DNA of 64,000 nucleotides from NCBI RefSeq assembly GCF_000423245.1, contig NZ_KE383993.1:578159-642158 (forward strand), in the 5' to 3' direction. Under the pieces are notes generated by a model that did no database searches, was not told the origin of the DNA, and worked only from the letters and a program-made list of their open reading frames with translations. The translations under genes and the position numbers were made by a program. This DNA comes from Ligilactobacillus ceti DSM 22408 (GTDB lineage Bacteria > Bacillota > Bacilli > Lactobacillales > Lactobacillaceae). Below are positions 28,854-36,944 of this stretch, piece by piece; position 1 is the stretch's first letter, and every line of letters begins with the position of its first letter.

Positions 28854-28867
28854 TGAAAACGCTTTAA
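28854..28867. promoter_or_regulatory. Cre-like (CcpA) sequence
   Basis: TGAAAACGCTTTAA matches the degenerate TGWAAnCGnTnWCA consensus at all but one position (A for C at position 13). It lies about 185 bases upstream of the ftsW -10 and just beyond the typA terminator, so its target is unclear. Confidence 0.35.
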
Positions 28868-28882
28868 ACCGCTCTAGACCAC

Positions 28883-28927
28883 TAAAAAAGCGTAGCAGGA
28901 AATTTCTTTCCTACTACGCTTTTTTTA
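28883..28927. terminator. typA terminator
   Basis: AAAGCGTAGTAGGAAA pairs with TTTCCTGCTACGCTTT (one G-U pair), with T-runs on both strands; on the minus strand it ends typA. Confidence 0.93.
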
Positions 28928-28933
28928 ACTTTT

Positions 28934-30781
28934 TTATTCTTGCTCTTTAGCTTTTTTAGCTTTTTTAGCAGCTTTTTCACGTAAGTTTGTATCTAAAATA
29001 CGTTTACGTAAACGAATAGTTGTTGGTGTAATTTCTAATAATTCATCTTCATTTAAGAATTCTAATGATTCTTCTAATGTTAAATGAGTTGGCTTCTTAA
29101 TTGAAGCTGTTTGATCTTTATTAGATGAACGAACGTTAGTCATGTTCTTACCTTTTGTAACGTTAACAGAAATGTCACGTTCACGAGAAGATTGACCAAC
29201 AATCATACCTTCATAAACTTCTGTACCTGGATCAACAAAGATTGTACCACGACCTTCAACACTCATAATTGAATATGTTGTAGCTTTACCTTGGTTAATA
29301 GATACTAAAGCACCGTTACGACGGCCTGGTTCCCAATTACGGATAACTGGTTTATATTCAGCAAATGTATGGTTCATAATACCATAACCACGTGTCATTG
29401 ATAAGAATTGTGAATCATATCCGATTAAACCACGTGTTGGTGTTGAGAATGTTAAACGTGTTTGGCCATTTTGACCTGTTTCCATGTTTACCATTTCACC
29501 TTTACGTTCTGCCATTGATTCAATAATTGAACCAGAATATTCATCTGGTGTATCGATAATAACATTTTCATATGGTTCGCTTAATGTACCGTCAATTTCA
29601 CGGTAAATAACTTTAGGACGTGATACAGCTAATTCGAAACCTTCACGACGTAATGTTTCAATTAAGATTGATAAGTGTAATTCCCCACGACCAGAAACAA
29701 TCCATGCATCTGGAGATTCTGTATCTTCAACACGTAAAGACACATCTGTGTGTAATTGCATCTTCAAACGATCTTCTAATTTACGAGCTGTAACATGATC
29801 ACCTTCACGACCTGTAAATGGTGAGTTATTTGTCATAAATGTCATTTGTAATGTTGGTGGGTCAATACGTAAAACTGGTAAAGCTTCTGGTGAGTTAGCT
29901 GGACAAACAGTTTCCCCAACGAAGATATCTTCCATACCAGATACGGCAATCAAGTCACCGGCTTTAGCTTCTTGAATTTCTTGACGTTGTAAGCCAAAGA
30001 AACCAAATAATTTTGTAACACGGAAGTTTTGTTGGCTACCATCAAGTTTCATAACTGTAACAGCATCCCCAACTTTAATAGTTCCGCGGAACACACGACC
30101 AATACCAACACGACCAACGAAATCATTATAATCAAGCATTGAAACTTGGAATTGTAATGGTTCGTCTGAGTTATCAACTGGTCCTGGAATAGCATCAATA
30201 ATTGTGTTAAACACTGGATCCATTGTATGTTTTTGTGTTGATAAATCTGGATCATCAGATGATGTTCCGTTCATAGCTGAAGCATAGATAACAGGGAAAT
30301 CTAATTGATCTTCATCTGCACCTAATTCAATGAATAAGTCTAAAACTTCATCAACAACTTCTTCTGGACGTCCACCTGGGCGGTCAACTTTATTAATAAT
30401 AACAATTGGTGTTAAGTGTTGTTCAAGCGCTTTTTTCAAAACAAAACGTGTTTGTGGCATTGTTCCTTCAAAAGCATCAACAATAAGTAAAACACCATCA
30501 ACCATTTTCATGATACGTTCTACTTCACCACCGAAATCGGCGTGTCCTGGTGTATCTAAAATGTTAATTTGTTTTCCTTGATATTTTACGGCTGTATTCT
30601 TAGATAAAATAGTAATTCCACGTTCTTTTTCAATATCGTTGGAATCCATGGCACGATCGCCAATTTGAGTATGTTCATCTAATGTATCTGATTGTTTCAA
30701 TAATTCGTTAACTAATGTTGTTTTACCATGGTCAACGTGGGCAATAATAGCAACATTACGAATATCATCACGATTTTTCAA
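28934..30781 (-). CDS. typA: TypA/BipA ribosome-associated translational GTPase
   Basis: A 615-residue GTPase related to EF-G, linked to ribosome assembly and stress adaptation. It has AHVDHGKT (14-21), [19 protein letters not shown] and NKVDR motifs, then domain II, two EF-G-like alpha/beta domains and a lysine/alanine-rich tail. I place the start at the TTG at 30781, seven bases after GAAGGGAAG, giving [17 protein letters not shown] at 30799 in the same frame precedes that ribosome binding site and is less likely. It is monocistronic with terminators on both sides. Confidence 0.95.
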   Translation of the reverse strand: MKNRDDIRNVAIIAHVDHGKTTLVNELLKQSDTLDEHTQIGDRAMDSNDIEKERGITILSKNTAVKYQGKQINILDTPGHADFGGEVERIMKMVDGVLLIVDAFEGTMPQTRFVLKKALEQHLTPIVIINKVDRPGGRPEEVVDEVLDLFIELGADEDQLDFPVIYASAMNGTSSDDPDLSTQKHTMDPVFNTIIDAIPGPVDNSDEPLQFQVSMLDYNDFVGRVGIGRVFRGTIKVGDAVTVMKLDGSQQNFRVTKLFGFFGLQRQEIQEAKAGDLIAVSGMEDIFVGETVCPANSPEALPVLRIDPPTLQMTFMTNNSPFTGREGDHVTARKLEDRLKMQLHTDVSLRVEDTESPDAWIVSGRGELHLSILIETLRREGFELAVSRPKVIYREIDGTLSEPYENVIIDTPDEYSGSIIESMAERKGEMVNMETGQNGQTRLTFSTPTRGLIGYDSQFLSMTRGYGIMNHTFAEYKPVIRNWEPGRRNGALVSINQGKATTYSIMSVEGRGTIFVDPGTEVYEGMIVGQSSRERDISVNVTKGKNMTNVRSSNKDQTASIKKPTHLTLEESLEFLNEDELLEITPTTIRLRKRILDTNLREKAAKKAKKAKEQE

Positions 30782-30847
30782 ATTTTTTCTTCCCTTCAAA
30801 ACTTAAATCTTATTATAAACTTTACAACAACCATAGTTACTTTTCAT

Positions 30848-30878
30848 ATAAAAAAAGCTGTGACATATTAGTCACAGT
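30848..30878 (-). terminator. Inositol monophosphatase gene terminator
   Basis: CTGTGAC pairs with GTCACAG around a 6-base loop and is followed by a seven-T run on the minus strand. Confidence 0.85.
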
Positions 30879-30889
30879 CAGGGCTATCA

Positions 30890-31672
30890 TCAATCTTGAT
30901 GAATAGCTTTTAAAATCTCTTTATGTGCACTTTTGGTTGCTACTAATACATCTGTTGATGATAGCATATTTACAGGCTGACCGTCAATTGTTTTCACAAC
31001 TAATCCTAATGTTTCAGCTAAAATTGTTCCCGCGGCATAATCCCACGGACATAAACACGCTAAATACCCAACTGTCTTACCAGTTAAAACACGTGTGAAT
31101 TCAATCCCTGCACATCCATATACTCGCACACCTAAACTTTGTTGTGCAATCTTTTGAATATTATACCGATTATGTAATACTAAATTACCGCCCATTGCAA
31201 ATAAGCCTTTTTCCAAAGGACAATTACTTGGTGGAGTTATTTCTTTTTCATTACAATAAACACCACATTCTGGACCACCCCAAAACAACTCATCATGCAT
31301 AACATCATAAATATAAGCTAATTTGGGTTTACCATTTTCAAAAATAGCCAACATAGTTGCAAAATCAGCCTCTTGTTGGATAAAATTCAGCGTTCCATCA
31401 ATTGGATCAATTAACCAAAATAAACCTGGATGTTCATGTAATCCCGTGGCATGTTCACACTCTTCACCATGAATTTTAGAATTAGCAAAAGATTCTTTGA
31501 TTTTTTGACTGTAAAAAGCTTCAACTTCACGGTCAACATTCGTAACTAAATCTGTACGACATGTTTTTTGTTCAACTTGAATTTGTTGTTGCTTCATTTC
31601 TGCCAAAATCATTGTACGTACTTCTTTAAGCCAGCTTTGCACTTGGTGATTTATTTCTTGCCACGCAACCAT
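30890..31672 (-). CDS. Inositol monophosphatase family protein
   Basis: A 260-residue Mg-dependent, lithium-sensitive-type phosphatase. The first metal glutamate is in SKIHGEECEH, the core motif is DPIDGTLNF, and the second signature is WDYAAGTILAETLG. The family includes inositol-1-phosphatase, SuhB, 3',5'-bisphosphate nucleotidase (CysQ) and fructose-1,6-bisphosphatases, so the physiological substrate is not fixed. The ATG at 31672 follows GGAGTGATGG. It lies 19 bases after the UPF0223 gene and forms a two-gene unit with it. Confidence 0.9.
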   Translation of the reverse strand: MVAWQEINHQVQSWLKEVRTMILAEMKQQQIQVEQKTCRTDLVTNVDREVEAFYSQKIKESFANSKIHGEECEHATGLHEHPGLFWLIDPIDGTLNFIQQEADFATMLAIFENGKPKLAYIYDVMHDELFWGGPECGVYCNEKEITPPSNCPLEKGLFAMGGNLVLHNRYNIQKIAQQSLGVRVYGCAGIEFTRVLTGKTVGYLACLCPWDYAAGTILAETLGLVVKTIDGQPVNMLSSTDVLVATKSAHKEILKAIHQD

Positions 31673-31691
31673 TATCCATCACTCCTATTTT

Positions 31692-31970
31692 TTATGCTTG
31701 AATTTTAACTTGTTTTTTCGAACTAGCTTGCGCAAATTTGACGGCTTGATAAATACTATAGCCTGACTCTTGAGAAAAAGCGCGATCTAATTGTTTTTGT
31801 GCCATTTTACTTGGTTCTACTTTAATATATTCTTGATATTTATTTAAAAATTCTTCACGATCAATTCCGGTTGTATATATCTGTTCTACCGCCATAAAGA
31901 ATTCACTCATAATAATAATCTCCGCTGTTGACCATTCAGGCATTAACGGATAACTAATCATTTGTTTCAT
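31692..31970 (-). CDS. UPF0223 family protein (YktA-like)
   Basis: A 92-residue all-helical protein starting MKQMISYPLMPEWSTAEIIIMSEFF, the hallmark of the UPF0223 family. It is cytoplasmic, with no catalytic motif; function unknown. In many Firmicutes it precedes the inositol monophosphatase gene, as here, 19 bases apart. The ribosome binding site is weak (AAAGAG). It is divergent from def. Confidence 0.88.
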   Translation of the reverse strand: MKQMISYPLMPEWSTAEIIIMSEFFMAVEQIYTTGIDREEFLNKYQEYIKVEPSKMAQKQLDRAFSQESGYSIYQAVKFAQASSKKQVKIQA

Positions 31971-32139
31971 TAAATTATCTAACTCTTTTCTTTTTTATTT
32001 TTCATTATACCATAGACCTATTTTCTTCTTATATATAAAAGCCTTTTCAATTTGCTTTTTTCATTTAATCCAACCTATAATTCATTTTTTTATGATATTA
32101 TTATATTATTAATAAGAAATTATTTAGGAGGTTTTAGAA

Positions 32140-32694
32140 TTGATTACAATGGATGATATTATTCGTGAAGGTCACCCTACTTTACGAACACGTGCTGAAA
32201 AATTTACTTTTCCAATGTCAGATGAAGACAAACAAACAGCACTTGAAATGATGGAATTTCTTGAAAATAGTCAAGATCCCAAATTAGCTAAAAAATATAA
32301 ATTACGCGCTGGTGTTGGTTTAGCAGCACCGCAAATTAACGTGCCTAAACGCATGACTGCTGTTTTAGTCCCTGATGAAGATGGCAATCCGTTATTTAAA
32401 GAAATTTTAATTAACCCAACAATTCTTAGTGAATCAGTCCAAATGGTTGCTTTAGGTGAAGGTGAAGGTTGTTTATCAGTTGATCGTGTAATCCCAGGAT
32501 ACGTTCCTCGTCATGACCGTATTAAATTACGTTGGTATGATCTTGATGGAAATCAACATACTAAAAAATTAACTGATTATTTAGCAATTGTAGTCCAACA
32601 TGAAATTGATCACTTAAACGGAATTCTTTTCTTTGATCGTATTAATGAAAAAGATCCTTTCCAAGCACCTCCAGGAACATTTATTCTTGAATAG
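32140..32694 (+). CDS. def: Peptide deformylase
   Basis: A 184-residue metalloenzyme that removes the N-formyl group from new proteins. The three motifs are [15 protein letters not shown] (metal Cys) and QHEIDH (two metal His and catalytic Glu), a Gram-positive type 2 form with the usual insertions. The start is the TTG at 32140, eight bases after AGGAGG; an ATG at 32149 would be 17 bases from it and is less suitable. It is monocistronic, ending in a hairpin shared with the convergent gene. Confidence 0.96.
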   Translation: MITMDDIIREGHPTLRTRAEKFTFPMSDEDKQTALEMMEFLENSQDPKLAKKYKLRAGVGLAAPQINVPKRMTAVLVPDEDGNPLFKEILINPTILSESVQMVALGEGEGCLSVDRVIPGYVPRHDRIKLRWYDLDGNQHTKKLTDYLAIVVQHEIDHLNGILFFDRINEKDPFQAPPGTFILE

Positions 32695-32700
32695 ACTAAA

Positions 32701-32730
32701 AGAGGACGGTAATTACCGTCCTTTTTTTTA
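32701..32730 (+). terminator. def terminator
   Basis: AGGACGGT pairs with ACCGTCCT around a 4-base loop and is followed by eight T on the plus strand. It may also serve the convergent gene ending at 32731. Confidence 0.9.
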
Positions 32731-33219
32731 TTAGTCAATTTCTAACTTATTAATATCATTCAAATAAGAAAGCGTGGCTTGATTGACAACATATGAAATA
32801 TCTAGATGTAATATCCCTTTCAGTATCCAAATATCAGATACAACAAAAATATCATGACCTTGATACCCTTGAAGTTGCTGCTGTTGTGCATAATCGTTTA
32901 AATGATTAGTTAATTCAAGCTTAATCGCTTTTAAATCATTAATAGTTGTTACTTGTAAAGGTAGTTCATATTCAAAAGCCATCACACCCTTACCCCAAAC
33001 ATCCGAAATCAATTCTGTTTCAATGGCGTTGGGATAATAAGAACCTTTAAATTCAGTAGTAATGACTTTGACTAAACTCGCTTTCAAAGCTTGATTAACT
33101 ACTTTTTGACTAGCTGTTTGCATCACTAAGAGTGCCTTATTTCTTCTAATCCGCCGGACGCTTAAATAAAGTATCACGCTGACAATTAAAACAATCCCCC
33201 ATAATAAGATGGTTTTCAT
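32731..33219 (-). CDS. Uncharacterised membrane-anchored protein
   Basis: A 162-residue protein with one N-terminal membrane segment (about residues 3-20), an arginine-rich stop (RRIRRNK) suggesting a cytoplasmic main domain, and a mixed alpha/beta remainder containing ELPLQVTTINDLKAIKLELTNHL and DIFVVSDIWILKGILHLDISYVV. I recognise no family motif or catalytic residues. The ATG at 33219 follows GAGGG. It is a single gene, convergent with def and divergent from rpoY-rnjA; its own promoter was not identified. Confidence 0.7.
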   Translation of the reverse strand: MKTILLWGIVLIVSVILYLSVRRIRRNKALLVMQTASQKVVNQALKASLVKVITTEFKGSYYPNAIETELISDVWGKGVMAFEYELPLQVTTINDLKAIKLELTNHLNDYAQQQQLQGYQGHDIFVVSDIWILKGILHLDISYVVNQATLSYLNDINKLEID

Positions 33220-33325
33220 AATTTACCCTCATTTCTCCATAATCCCCTTTAATTATACTACAAACATGACTGCCACGGGCTTAATTCAATTATTTTTTAT
33301 GTTTATGTACTTAATCTTAAAAATA

Positions 33326-33334
33326 TGCTAAAAT
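33326..33334 (+). promoter_or_regulatory. Candidate extended -10 promoter of rpoY-rnjA
   Basis: TGCTAAAAT fits an extended -10 with one mismatch to TATAAT. It would give a leader of about 100 bases to rpoY; no convincing -35. Confidence 0.35.
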
Positions 33335-33442
33335 GAACATAATTATTGTGAAAACAATCTTAAGTTCGGATATTTTTATTTTTTGTTAAATAGCAGTTTA
33401 ACACAACCAAATTTTAGATATATAAAAGGAGAAATATTTATA

Positions 33443-33664
33443 ATGATTTTTAAAGTTTATTACCAAGAAGACCCAACAATTAACCCACTACGTGAAAGCA
33501 CACAATCACTTTATTTAGAAGCTGATTCAGAAGCTCAAGCTCGTGCCATCGTAGCTAACAACGTCGACTACAATGTCGAATTTATCGAAGCACTTTCCGA
33601 AGCTGCTTTAGAATATGAAAAAAATAGCAAACCAGACTTCGCTATCGTGGAGTTTGATAAATAA
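33443..33664 (+). CDS. rpoY: RNA polymerase epsilon subunit RpoY
   Basis: A 73-residue small subunit of Firmicutes RNA polymerase (DUF1447). It starts [18 protein letters not shown], with the conserved [21 protein letters not shown] core and an acidic end. The ATG at 33443 has AGGAG upstream; a start 60 bases earlier in the same frame lacks one. The stop overlaps the rnjA start in TAATG, and the rpoY-rnjA pair is conserved across Firmicutes. Confidence 0.95.
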   Translation: MIFKVYYQEDPTINPLRESTQSLYLEADSEAQARAIVANNVDYNVEFIEALSEAALEYEKNSKPDFAIVEFDK

Positions 33665-35340
33665 TGAAACACCTCAAAGTTAAAAACAACGAAACTGCTG
33701 TTTTTGCAATTGGTGGACTCGGTGAAATCGGAAAAAACACATACGGCATTCAATTTCAAGATGAAATTATTATTATCGATGCTGGTATTAAATTCCCTGA
33801 AGATGAACTTTTAGGAATTGATTACGTTATTCCGGATTACCAATACCTCATTGCAAACCAACAAAAAATAAAAGCCTTAGTTATCACCCACGGTCACGAA
33901 GATCACATTGGTGGTATTCCTTATTTACTTAAGCAAATTAATGTACCAATTTATGCTGGTCCATTAGCACTCGCTTTAATTAAAAACAAACTTGAAGAAC
34001 ATGGTCTTTTAAGAACAACTGAACTTCATGAAATTAACGAAGATTCTATTATTAAATTTAGAAAAACTAGTGTTTCATTTTTCAGAACAACTCACTCAAT
34101 CCCTGATACATTAGGGGTTGCGGTTAAGACTCCTTCAGGTACAATTGTCGCTACAGGTGACTTTAAATTTGATTTAACACCAATCTCTAACCAAGCTCCT
34201 GATTTACAAAAAATGGCTAAACTTGGTGCAGATGGCGTGTTATGCCTCTTATCTGATAGTACTAACGCTGAAGTTCCTGATTTTACAAAATCTGAACAAT
34301 GGGTTGGACAATCAATTAAAAAGATTTTCGAAAAAATTGAAGGTCGTATTATTTTTGCGACATTTGCTTCTAACATTTCAAGAATTCAACAAGCAGTCGC
34401 TGCCGCTTTAGCTAAAGGTCGCAAAATTGCCGTCTTTGGTCGTAGCATGGAAGCTGCTCTTGTTAATGGACGTGAATTAGGTTATTTAGATATTCCTGAT
34501 GATGCAATTGTCCAAGCACGTGAAATTAATAGCTTACCAGCTAATAAAGTTATGATTTTATGTACTGGTTCTCAAGGTGAACCAATGGCTGCTTTAAGTC
34601 GCATTGCGAACGGGACACACCGTCAAGTTTCCATTCATCCTGATGATACAGTTATTTTCTCAAGCTCCCCTATTCCTGGTAATACTTTAAGCGTTAATAA
34701 AGTTATCAACGAATTAGAAGAAGCTGGTGCAACTGTTATTCACGGTAAAGTTAATAATATTCACGCTTCTGGTCACGGTGGCCAAGAAGAACAAAAATTA
34801 ATGTTACGTTTAATGAAACCTAAATACTTCATGCCTGTTCACGGTGAATATCGTATGTTAAAAGTTCATACAGATTTAGCTGAAAAATGCGGTGTTCCAC
34901 GTGACCACTCATTTATTTTAGAAAATGGTGATGTCTTAGCTTTAACTAAAGATTCAGCTCGTATTGCTGGTCACTTCACTGCTGAAGATGTCTATGTTGA
35001 TGGTTCCGGAATCGGTGATATTGGTAACGTTGTTTTACGCGATCGTAAAATTCTTTCTGAAGAAGGAATTGTCGTCGTAGTTGCCACAATCGATATGAAC
35101 AAACGTAAAATTATGTCAGGTCCTGATTTATTATCACGCGGTTTTGTTTATATGCGTGAATCAGGCGAATTAATTAACGACGGACGTAAATTACTTTATC
35201 GTTCTATTATGAAGAATCTTAAAAATCCTAAGATTTCTGAAGCTAAATTAAGAGAAGCTATCATTAATGATTTACAAGCTTTCTTATTTGAAAAAACAGA
35301 ACGTCATCCAATGATTTTACCAATGTTAATTACTGTATAA
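33664..35340 (+). CDS. rnjA: Ribonuclease J1
   Basis: A 558-residue metallo-beta-lactamase/beta-CASP RNase with 5'-3' exonuclease and endonuclease activity. Unlike the J2 copy at 11647-13365, its metal motif is complete: HGHEDH with His76, His78, Asp80 and His81. It also has [21 protein letters not shown], and the beta-[13 protein letters not shown] motif, then the C-terminal domain ending [17 protein letters not shown]. It is translationally coupled to rpoY and ends in a strong terminator. Confidence 0.97.
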   Translation: MKHLKVKNNETAVFAIGGLGEIGKNTYGIQFQDEIIIIDAGIKFPEDELLGIDYVIPDYQYLIANQQKIKALVITHGHEDHIGGIPYLLKQINVPIYAGPLALALIKNKLEEHGLLRTTELHEINEDSIIKFRKTSVSFFRTTHSIPDTLGVAVKTPSGTIVATGDFKFDLTPISNQAPDLQKMAKLGADGVLCLLSDSTNAEVPDFTKSEQWVGQSIKKIFEKIEGRIIFATFASNISRIQQAVAAALAKGRKIAVFGRSMEAALVNGRELGYLDIPDDAIVQAREINSLPANKVMILCTGSQGEPMAALSRIANGTHRQVSIHPDDTVIFSSSPIPGNTLSVNKVINELEEAGATVIHGKVNNIHASGHGGQEEQKLMLRLMKPKYFMPVHGEYRMLKVHTDLAEKCGVPRDHSFILENGDVLALTKDSARIAGHFTAEDVYVDGSGIGDIGNVVLRDRKILSEEGIVVVVATIDMNKRKIMSGPDLLSRGFVYMRESGELINDGRKLLYRSIMKNLKNPKISEAKLREAIINDLQAFLFEKTERHPMILPMLITV

Positions 35341-35349
35341 TCAATTAAA

Positions 35350-35382
35350 ACGAGCAGACTTCAGATCTGCTCGTGTTTTATT
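35350..35382 (+). terminator. rnjA terminator
   Basis: ACGAGCAGA pairs with TCTGCTCGT and is followed by GTTTTATTT on the plus strand. It lies in front of the next gene's ribosome binding site, partly inside its upstream open frame. Confidence 0.88.
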
Positions 35383-35417
35383 TCATAAAACTTTTAAAGA
35401 TCGGAGGTTCAGGAAAC

Positions 35418-36401
35418 ATGCGTTCTTATTCGATTATTGTTAATGAACATGCTAACGAAGGTCATACGAAAAAAATTTGGAATCAAGTTCAAGATGTATT
35501 AAATCAACGGCAAATTCAATATACAGCATATTTTACAGACCATCCCGGTCATGCTTTTAAAATAGCCAAAAAAATAGCTAAAAAAATAACATCTAATGAC
35601 AATTATGAAAATATTATTTTGACTATTGGCGGCGATGGAACATTATATGATGCTATCAACGGAATTAAAGCTGGGTCTGATTTAAATATTCCCATTGGTT
35701 TTATTCCTTCTGGTAATAAAATGGGATTTGCTGCTAATATCGGTGTCGCAAACGATCCCCTTTTAGCACTAGAACAAATTTTAAATACTACCGAACCAAC
35801 ACTTTATGATATTGGTTCTTATCAAGAAACAACACATAAAAAGCAAGGTTATTTCTTAAATAATTTTAGTATTGGACTCGATGCTTATATCATTAGTTTA
35901 GCTAATCAGCAAAAACAATCTAAATTTTGGAAATTTTTAAAAATTGATTTCATCCACTTTTTATTCCGCACATTCGAAGCTTATTTAAACCAAGAAGCTT
36001 TCTCTTTAACTGTTAGAATGGATGATCATTATGAATTTTTTAAAAAAGCTTATTTAGTAAATGTTTCCAATCACCGGTACTTTAAAGGAAGTTTGCCCCT
36101 TCCCACTGAAGATTTAATCCAAGATCAACAATTAGAACTTTTAATTATCGAAAATATGAATTTCTTTAAATATATTTTATTAAGTATGATTGTTTATTTC
36201 CGCAAAGAGTTAAAACTTCCTTCAATTCACCGATTTCAAAAAAATCAACTTCATTTAACAATTAACTCACTGGAATTTTATCAAGTTGATGGTGAAGAAC
36301 AAGGTAATCAATATTTGGACATTTATTTTAAAACTGAAAAATATCCATTTTGGATTGATTTAACAAGTGTTCCTCGTGAACAACGTGCAAAAAAGGACTA
36401 A
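35418..36401 (+). CDS. Diacylglycerol/sphingosine kinase-like lipid kinase
   Basis: A 327-residue protein of the DagK/YegS/BmrU family. The nucleotide-binding motif GGDGTLYDAINGI is clear, with a downstream IGFIPSGNKMGFAANIG motif in place of the common GTxNDxA form. The C-terminal domain has SLPLPTEDLIQDQQLELLIIE. The family phosphorylates diacylglycerol or related lipids; substrate unknown here. The ATG at 35418 follows GGAGG; an in-frame start at 35373 would lie in the rnjA terminator. No obvious partner gene; monocistronic. Confidence 0.85.
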   Translation: MRSYSIIVNEHANEGHTKKIWNQVQDVLNQRQIQYTAYFTDHPGHAFKIAKKIAKKITSNDNYENIILTIGGDGTLYDAINGIKAGSDLNIPIGFIPSGNKMGFAANIGVANDPLLALEQILNTTEPTLYDIGSYQETTHKKQGYFLNNFSIGLDAYIISLANQQKQSKFWKFLKIDFIHFLFRTFEAYLNQEAFSLTVRMDDHYEFFKKAYLVNVSNHRYFKGSLPLPTEDLIQDQQLELLIIENMNFFKYILLSMIVYFRKELKLPSIHRFQKNQLHLTINSLEFYQVDGEEQGNQYLDIYFKTEKYPFWIDLTSVPREQRAKKD

Positions 36402-36428
36402 GAATAGTTAATTCTTAGTCCTTTTTTA
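36391..36428. terminator. Bidirectional terminator after the lipid kinase gene
   Basis: AAGGACTAAGAAT pairs with ATTCTTAGTCCTT, with T-runs on both strands; it overlaps the last codons of the plus-strand gene and ends the convergent acetyltransferase unit. Confidence 0.9.
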
Positions 36429-36944
36429 TTATAAATTCAATTCATAAGCTAAACGTTCTGGATCATTTTGATCAGATAAAATCATAATGATTCCCCGATA
36501 CTCAAAACCTTGTTTTAAAACAATTTTTTGCATTCTCTGATTCATCCGATGTGTATCAATCCGAACATTCTTAAACCCTTTTAAAGCCACCACAGTTAAT
36601 AAATTACTAAAAAGATATTCTGACAAATGTTTTCCACGATAATTTTTAGCTAAGGCAATGCGATGAAAAGTACAATATGGTTCTTCTTTACACCAACTAC
36701 CCTCATAAATTTTTTGATAATTTTCATCTGGTTCAGTCAAAATTGTTGTAACACCTGCAATTGCTTGTTCTACCATTAAAACATAACATTCTTGGCGTTG
36801 GATATCCCTTTGAATTTCTGCCAGACCAGGATCGCCATTTTGCCATTGTGGACTACCATCATCTTTTAAAAGAGTTCTTCCATCTTCTAAAATCTCCAAA
36901 ATTCTAGGTATATCTTCACTTTGTGCTTTACGTAAATAAATCAT
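36429..36944 (-). CDS. GNAT family N-acetyltransferase
   Basis: A protein of 171 residues with the GNAT fold. It starts IYLRKAQSEDIPRILEILEDGRTLL and has the acetyl-CoA site FHRIALAKNYRGKHLSEYLFSNLL (motif A) followed by RIDTHRMNQRMQKIVLKQGF. The acceptor substrate is unknown; RimI/RimJ-like specificity cannot be claimed. I prefer the ATG at 36944 (GAGG nine bases upstream); the frame also opens at 36959. It overlaps the end of recD2 by 17 bases, so it is translationally coupled. Confidence 0.85.
   Translation of the reverse strand: MIYLRKAQSEDIPRILEILEDGRTLLKDDGSPQWQNGDPGLAEIQRDIQRQECYVLMVEQAIAGVTTILTEPDENYQKIYEGSWCKEEPYCTFHRIALAKNYRGKHLSEYLFSNLLTVVALKGFKNVRIDTHRMNQRMQKIVLKQGFEYRGIIMILSDQNDPERLAYELNL

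Larger units (their letters stand above)
28563..28933. other. typA-ftsW intergenic region with the ftsW-pyc promoter
   Basis: No gene is supported in these 370 bases. They hold an extended -10 promoter for ftsW-pyc (TGC-TATAAT, minus strand, 28670-28662), a strong Shine-Dalgarno-like AAAGGAG with no useful start codon after it (near 28645), a cre-like sequence at 28854-28867, and the typA terminator at 28883-28927. Confidence 0.6.

Noticed and set aside
33383-33442. N-terminal 20-residue extension of RpoY
   Set aside because: No ribosome binding site and not part of the family; the ATG at 33443 has one.
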